Part shown: positions 6,126-9,253 of the stretch, in pieces
How positions within the stretch are numbered: the stretch's first letter is position 1
Layout of the letters: each line of letters starts with the position of its first letter
Source of the DNA: JAJFTV01 sp964426355
GTDB taxonomy: Bacteria > Chloroflexota > Anaerolineae > Anaerolineales > Anaerolineaceae
DNA length: 9,253 nt
Direction of reading: 5' to 3'
NCBI GenBank assembly: GCA_964426355.1
Contig: CAYRRA010000174.1
Coordinates: 1 to 9,253 of the forward strand
Program-made: the position numbers and the translations under genes
Notes under the pieces: model-generated
The model's database searches: none
What the model was told of the DNA's origin: nothing
The model's input: the letters and a program-made list of their open reading frames with translations, nothing else

Positions 6126-7880
6126 TTACTGAAAAGTCTTCCAATCGAAGAAAAGCTGGCTCGCATCCATATCGCGCAGATAAAGCCAGCCAAAACGCCC
6201 CTGGTCAGTCTTGTAACACACATACCAGTTTTGCACATCCAGTATCCAGCTTCCGCTTCTCAGGCGTGCCTGGTTGCACTGCCCCAAACGCGGTGCATTC
6301 ACCAGCAGTTCATTGAACCCCAACGCTGCTTGTGGCGCGGAAATTTGTACCATTTGCATATCCATACTGCTCGTCACGTACAGGTCGCAAGCGGGGTCAT
6401 CCACGGCGATATAGCCCAAATCCAGGTCAAAACATGCGCCGGCAGGCAGCACCATCTGGCTGCCCTCTGCCAGGGTAAGCCCAGGCTCACCCACGTTAAC
6501 CAGCACGCGCAGCGGCTGCGAACCATCCTCTCCCACACCAAAGCGATTTCCCGCAGTATCTTCCAGCCAATACTCGCCGATATATGTACCATAATCAGGC
6601 GGAGCTACCAGGTTCAGCGAAACCTTCAGGTCATCACCGGGTTTCACGGTGAAGCGGATATTCTGGCGCGCAGCCCCCTCCATCGGATTGCCGGCAGAAA
6701 AAACCAGCGCAAAAAGGCTGCTCCAGGTGGTTTCGCCGGTGTTCACCAACTGCCAGGTCTGTGTAAATTTCCGACCGGGAACAAAAACCGGCACGGGTTC
6801 ATCCACAGCGAAAAGTTCAGCGCGGTGTGTGGTTTCAAGCGTTGTTTCCGGTTCATTGGCAACCTCCACATTGCTCACACTGCCCGTCCAGGTAAACCAA
6901 TCGATGCGAACACCCACACCCGGGTTCACCTCGTGGATATACAGGTAACCCAGTCGATTGCGCTCGGTGCGGTAACAAAAATAGCGGTGAATATTCACCA
7001 GTTGCGCTGTAGTATCGGCATAAGAAGCGCTCAGGCAGGCGTCATAATCCGGCGCTTCGCTCAACGGAGATGAGAAGCTAAAAACCGCACCGTATTGCGG
7101 TTTTAATGCCACATCCAGCAGCTCCCCGGAAGTATTAAAAATCCCCGGTACAGCCGCCAGGTCAAACCCATCCGCCTGTATTACCTGTCCATAGTTGTCC
7201 AGATCGATACCGGCTCCATACTCGACCCACTGGTTAACCCCCTGTGTAAGAAAATTTTTCACAGCAGCATCCTGGGGTTGTGACGGGTAAATCGCAGGTT
7301 GTTCAGCCAGTAAAGCGGTCTGCTGGTTAAAGGTCTCCCAATCGATGGTTAATTTGGTGTTCTCATACACTTTCAGGTAAAAGTAACCCAGGTAACCTTC
7401 TCCGGTCTGGTAACAAACGTAATAGGGCTGGGCTGTGTTGATCCGCTGTTGAGAATTGGACAGTCCCTCAACCGATTGACATGCTTCTGGGGTGGGTACC
7501 TCCCAAAATACGCTGCTGAAAGCAAAGGATGCCAATGACAGCGGGAGAAAATCCAGGCTGTTGTTTTCACTGGTAGATTGAATGGCAAAATCACAGTCAG
7601 CATCCTCCAGCGGTTGCACCTGCCCCTGGTCCAGATCAAAGCAGGCTTCTGGGCTGAGCACCTGGTCAGTACCCGAATTGAGCGGCAGATTCACCTCAGC
7701 AGGTAGAGCGGGTTCAGCGGTGTCGGCGATATATGGTTGCTCCACAACTATCGAATCGCTGGCGTCCATCACCGCTTCTGTGGAGCTACCCTGCCTCCCT
7801 GCCTGGAAATTGCACGCGCTCAACCAGGCAAAAATCAATAAAATACCCGACCCAACCCGAAGGAAATGAGATTTCTTCAT
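6126..7880 (-). CDS. Predicted lipoprotein with three repeated Cys/aromatic modules and an NBR1-Ig-like domain
   Basis: The protein has 584 residues. The N-terminus is a lipoprotein signal: MKKSHFLR, a hydrophobic core, and lipobox LSAC with Cys23, so it should be lipid-anchored outside the membrane. Residues 30-70 are a low-complexity acidic linker. Module A (about 80-184), module B (about 238-331) and module C (about 483-583) share a core, Y-x-C-Y-x-T followed by LGYLYL or FGWLYL and then IDW or FDW. A and C also share ACFDLD-x-G. Between B and C, residues 364-463 resemble the NBR1-type Ig-like domain (FVPGRKFTQTWQLVNTGETT, later GTYIGEYWL). The module is not one I can name; ligand or substrate is unknown. 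The protein ends at the close of module C, as expected for a complete gene. No good Shine-Dalgarno precedes ATG 7880 and I see no convincing promoter before the gap. The GNAT remnant follows directly. Confidence 0.8.
   Translation of the reverse strand: MKKSHFLRVGSGILLIFAWLSACNFQAGRQGSSTEAVMDASDSIVVEQPYIADTAEPALPAEVNLPLNSGTDQVLSPEACFDLDQGQVQPLEDADCDFAIQSTSENNSLDFLPLSLASFAFSSVFWEVPTPEACQSVEGLSNSQQRINTAQPYYVCYQTGEGYLGYFYLKVYENTKLTIDWETFNQQTALLAEQPAIYPSQPQDAAVKNFLTQGVNQWVEYGAGIDLDNYGQVIQADGFDLAAVPGIFNTSGELLDVALKPQYGAVFSFSSPLSEAPDYDACLSASYADTTAQLVNIHRYFCYRTERNRLGYLYIHEVNPGVGVRIDWFTWTGSVSNVEVANEPETTLETTHRAELFAVDEPVPVFVPGRKFTQTWQLVNTGETTWSSLFALVFSAGNPMEGAARQNIRFTVKPGDDLKVSLNLVAPPDYGTYIGEYWLEDTAGNRFGVGEDGSQPLRVLVNVGEPGLTLAEGSQMVLPAGACFDLDLGYIAVDDPACDLYVTSSMDMQMVQISAPQAALGFNELLVNAPRLGQCNQARLRSGSWILDVQNWYVCYKTDQGRFGWLYLRDMDASQLFFDWKTFQ
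7803..7821. repeat. 19-base direct repeat, copy 1 (inside lipoprotein signal region)
   Basis: CTGGAAATTGCACGC followed by one variable base and CTC recurs at 8069-8087, beyond the assembly gap, with 18 of 19 bases identical. Copy 1 is the reverse of the codons for ACNFQ at the lipobox Cys of the lipoprotein. Confidence 0.5.
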
Positions 7881-7960
7881 TACATTTATCTTATCATCAT
7901 GTCGCCATTATCGTAATCCGAAGGCAGCATTTCTCATTATGAATTTAACAACGTCTATCT

Positions 7961-8060
7961 NNNNNNNNNNNNNNNNNNNNNNNNNNNNNNNNNNNNNNNN
8001 NNNNNNNNNNNNNNNNNNNNNNNNNNNNNNNNNNNNNNNNNNNNNNNNNNNNNNNNNNNN
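7961..8060. other. Assembly gap of 100 N
   Basis: There are exactly 100 undetermined bases, the conventional filler for a scaffold gap of unknown length. The true distance between the lipoprotein gene and the + strand gene beyond it is therefore unknown, and translations crossing it are meaningless. Confidence 0.99.
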
Positions 8061-8068
8061 ATTTTTCA

Positions 8069-8087
8069 CTGGAAATTGCACGCCCTC
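8069..8087. repeat. 19-base direct repeat, copy 2 (next to the gap)
   Basis: This matches 7803-7821 at 18 of 19 positions in the same orientation. On the minus strand it again spells ACNFQ, but a TGA follows at once. It starts 8 bases after the N run ends. Confidence 0.5.
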
Positions 8088-8203
8088 TGCGACACAATCA
8101 CCCAATTTTGCATATTTTAACCTCAATTTGGGGTCACGTTATCTAATCCCACCCATTACCCTTAGAGAGCAAACCGAAGTTCTCACGAATACGTGTGGTT
8201 TTA

Positions 8204-8212
8204 TGGTATCAT
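8204..8212 (+). promoter_or_regulatory. Extended -10 promoter of the surface-protein gene
   Basis: TGGTATCAT contains the TGn extension and a hexamer one base from TATAAT. No good -35 lies at the normal distance, which is typical of extended -10 promoters. Predicted transcription would begin near 8219, about 40 bases before the ATG at 8260. The CACG/CGTG inverted repeat at 8184-8195 covers the -35 position and could be an operator; this is a guess. Confidence 0.4.
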
Positions 8213-8228
8213 CACGGTGAAAATTCCA

Positions 8229-8267
8229 ATGGAGAAAACAATCCTTTTCGCCAAAACCCATGACTGA
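8229..8267 (+). CDS. Possible 12-codon leader peptide overlapping the next start
   Basis: ATG 8229 opens a 12-codon frame (MEKTILFAKTHD) that stops at TGA 8265-8267, just past the ATG (8260) of the surface-protein gene. GGTGA (8216-8220) is 8 bases before it, whereas the main ATG has no Shine-Dalgarno. Terminating ribosomes could therefore restart on the main gene. This is an inference from arrangement only, and the predicted transcript start near 8219 would remove part of the GGTGA. Confidence 0.2.
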   Translation: MEKTILFAKTHD

Positions 8268-9253
8268 TACAAACAAGCTGCCAGCAAATGACAATGTAAA
8301 TAACAACGAAACGGGAAAAAACGGATCGGTCCGGCGCATCAGGCGTGCCATGACTGGCATCATCATCCTGTTAATCATCATCGTTGCCGCGTTGTTGCTC
8401 TGGATGTATCTTCCCGCCATCCAGGAACTCATCAACGGCACCCCGACTTCCACTTCGCTCCCACCCACAACCAGCCCCTCCCCGACACAAACCAGCACCA
8501 GCACTTATACCCCCTCGCCGATACCAACCCCCACAGAAACGCCCATGCCTGCTTCTGCGTATCAGGTTGATATGGATCAATTGTTCCCCAGCATCCCAGG
8601 ATTAGCAATAGACGCTGTGGTTCTGAACGAAGACCTGAACGTCAGTGTTGAACCGGCTTTCGATCATCCGCAGTGGTACAGCTCAGAGCAGATTTCACAG
8701 CAAATCGGCATGGTCATCGGTGAGCCATTCTTCGCCACCATTGGACCGGGTTCGGTCACCTGGGCAATGGATGTGCCACTACAGCCCGGTCTCTACGAAA
8801 TCTACATCCTGGATACTGCCAACAGTTCCGGCGGTTCTCTCGATTTCCATGTCTTTCTCGGTCAGCGTGAGCTCTCTCCTCTGCTGGGCATTCAGCATGT
8901 GGAATACAATACCCTTTCCAGCACCCCCTCACAATCCTATGACGAATGGGTCAGCATTGGGCTTTATCAAATCGATACTGTTGACCTGCTATCGATCAGC
9001 ACCGCCTGGGAAGCACGTGACATGACGACCATCGTCGCCATTGACCGGGTATTGATTGCGCGCCAGCCCGATTCGATCCTGAACTTTATCTCGCTGCTTC
9101 CGCTCAACTCGCCCAAATTTGTGGTCGATGACAGTACAGCCGTAATCGACTCGCGCGCCACCTGGTTTACGCGCAACGACCGTCCCGCCTGGGGCGATGA
9201 ATTCCAAATGGTCGTTAATCCTGAAGCCAAAAGCCTGGTAACCTGGCAGATCC
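8260..9253 (+). CDS. Membrane-anchored extracytoplasmic protein with golvesin-like domains (3' end outside window)
   Basis: The frame from ATG 8260 is open to the window edge: 331 complete codons plus one base. TGA 8218-8220 closes it upstream and no other ATG is available in frame, though the ribosome site is poor. Residues 1-30 are a polar N-terminus ending in the basic RRIRR. Residues 31-50 are a transmembrane helix rich in Ile and Leu, so the rest should lie outside the membrane. Residues 61-98 are a Thr/Ser/Pro stalk. Residues 135-268 resemble a golvesin-like beta-sandwich: VTWAMDVPLQPGLYEIYI, EWVSIGLYQI and IVAIDRVLIAR in the expected order. From about 287 (KFVVDDSTAVIDSRATWF) a second copy seems to begin and is cut by the window end. 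Golvesin-like domains occur in secreted and cell-surface proteins and may bind carbohydrate; that role is not shown here. It is divergent from the lipoprotein gene across the gap. Confidence 0.75.
   Translation, partial: MTDTNKLPANDNVNNNETGKNGSVRRIRRAMTGIIILLIIIVAALLLWMYLPAIQELINGTPTSTSLPPTTSPSPTQTSTSTYTPSPIPTPTETPMPASAYQVDMDQLFPSIPGLAIDAVVLNEDLNVSVEPAFDHPQWYSSEQISQQIGMVIGEPFFATIGPGSVTWAMDVPLQPGLYEIYILDTANSSGGSLDFHVFLGQRELSPLLGIQHVEYNTLSSTPSQSYDEWVSIGLYQIDTVDLLSISTAWEARDMTTIVAIDRVLIARQPDSILNFISLLPLNSPKFVVDDSTAVIDSRATWFTRNDRPAWGDEFQMVVNPEAKSLVTWQI

Larger units (their letters stand above)
7881..8259. other. Divergent intergenic region interrupted by an assembly gap
   Basis: Between the lipoprotein start and the next gene start there is no supportable full-length gene. 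The left part (7881-7960) is AT-rich and shows no clear promoter pair for the lipoprotein. The right part (8061-8259) carries one extended -10 promoter, a short CACG-AATA-CGTG inverted repeat (8184-8195) just before it, and a possible 12-codon leader frame. Any gene inside the gap cannot be seen. Confidence 0.6.

Noticed and set aside
6124..6238. N-terminal part of a 147-codon GNAT frame starting at 6238
   Set aside because: This stretch is the same strand but another frame of the lipoprotein's last module; its residues show no GNAT similarity.
6231..7073. A 280-codon open frame on the + strand opposite the lipoprotein
   Set aside because: The lipoprotein on the minus strand has a signal peptide, lipobox and repeated domains. 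The + frame has low-plausibility composition and no ribosome site.
7908..8126. Open frames that read across the N run
   Set aside because: Undetermined bases cannot contain visible stops, so these frames are artefacts of the gap.
1..9253. CRISPR array, tRNA, rRNA, transposase or integrase
   Set aside because: No regularly spaced repeats, cloverleaf-like sequence, or recombinase motifs were seen on either strand.

Overview
This is a bacterial window with moderate GC and typical protein-coding density. The best taxonomic guess is Chloroflexota, class Anaerolineae. That guess rests on gene content: a lipoprotein with an NBR1-Ig-like domain, a membrane-anchored protein with a Pro/Thr/Ser stalk and golvesin-like beta domains, and the divergence pattern of GyrA. 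It is an inference, not a placement. A run of exactly 100 N (7961-8060) shows the window comes from a scaffolded draft assembly.

Layout. On the left, the 3' end of a biotin--protein ligase gene (birA, 1-330) is followed after 44 bases by a small acidic single-pass membrane protein (375-617), both on the + strand. They converge on gyrA (825-3428, minus) across a 207-base spacer with overlapping inverted repeats. gyrA and a major facilitator superfamily (MFS) transporter gene (3608-4966, plus) are transcribed divergently. Each has a convincing sigma70-type promoter in the 179 bases between them.

From about 5035 to 6120 lies a visibly AT-richer block on the minus strand. Read in the direction of transcription it contains a 5'-truncated GNAT acetyltransferase, an intact flavin reductase-like protein coupled to it by an ATGA overlap, a 25-codon open frame with a very strong Shine-Dalgarno, and a terminator with a perfect 14-bp stem. 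It looks like an acquired or rearranged segment whose left-hand gene was cut where it abuts the next gene. An assembly join cannot be excluded.

Upstream of the block on the same strand is a large predicted lipoprotein (6126-7880). It has three related copies of a Cys/aromatic module and an NBR1-Ig-like domain between copies two and three. After the assembly gap, a + strand gene (8260 to the window end) encodes a membrane-anchored extracytoplasmic protein whose 3' end lies outside the window.

How the genes work together: birA and gyrA are housekeeping functions, and the small membrane protein probably rides on the birA transcript. The lipoprotein and the golvesin-like protein form a divergent pair of envelope or surface proteins flanking the gap. 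I see no CRISPR array, tRNA, rRNA, integrase, transposase or recognisable defence system. The most notable points are the rearrangement scar in the GNAT gene, the unrecognised repeat module in the lipoprotein, and the degenerate GyrA box in GyrA.
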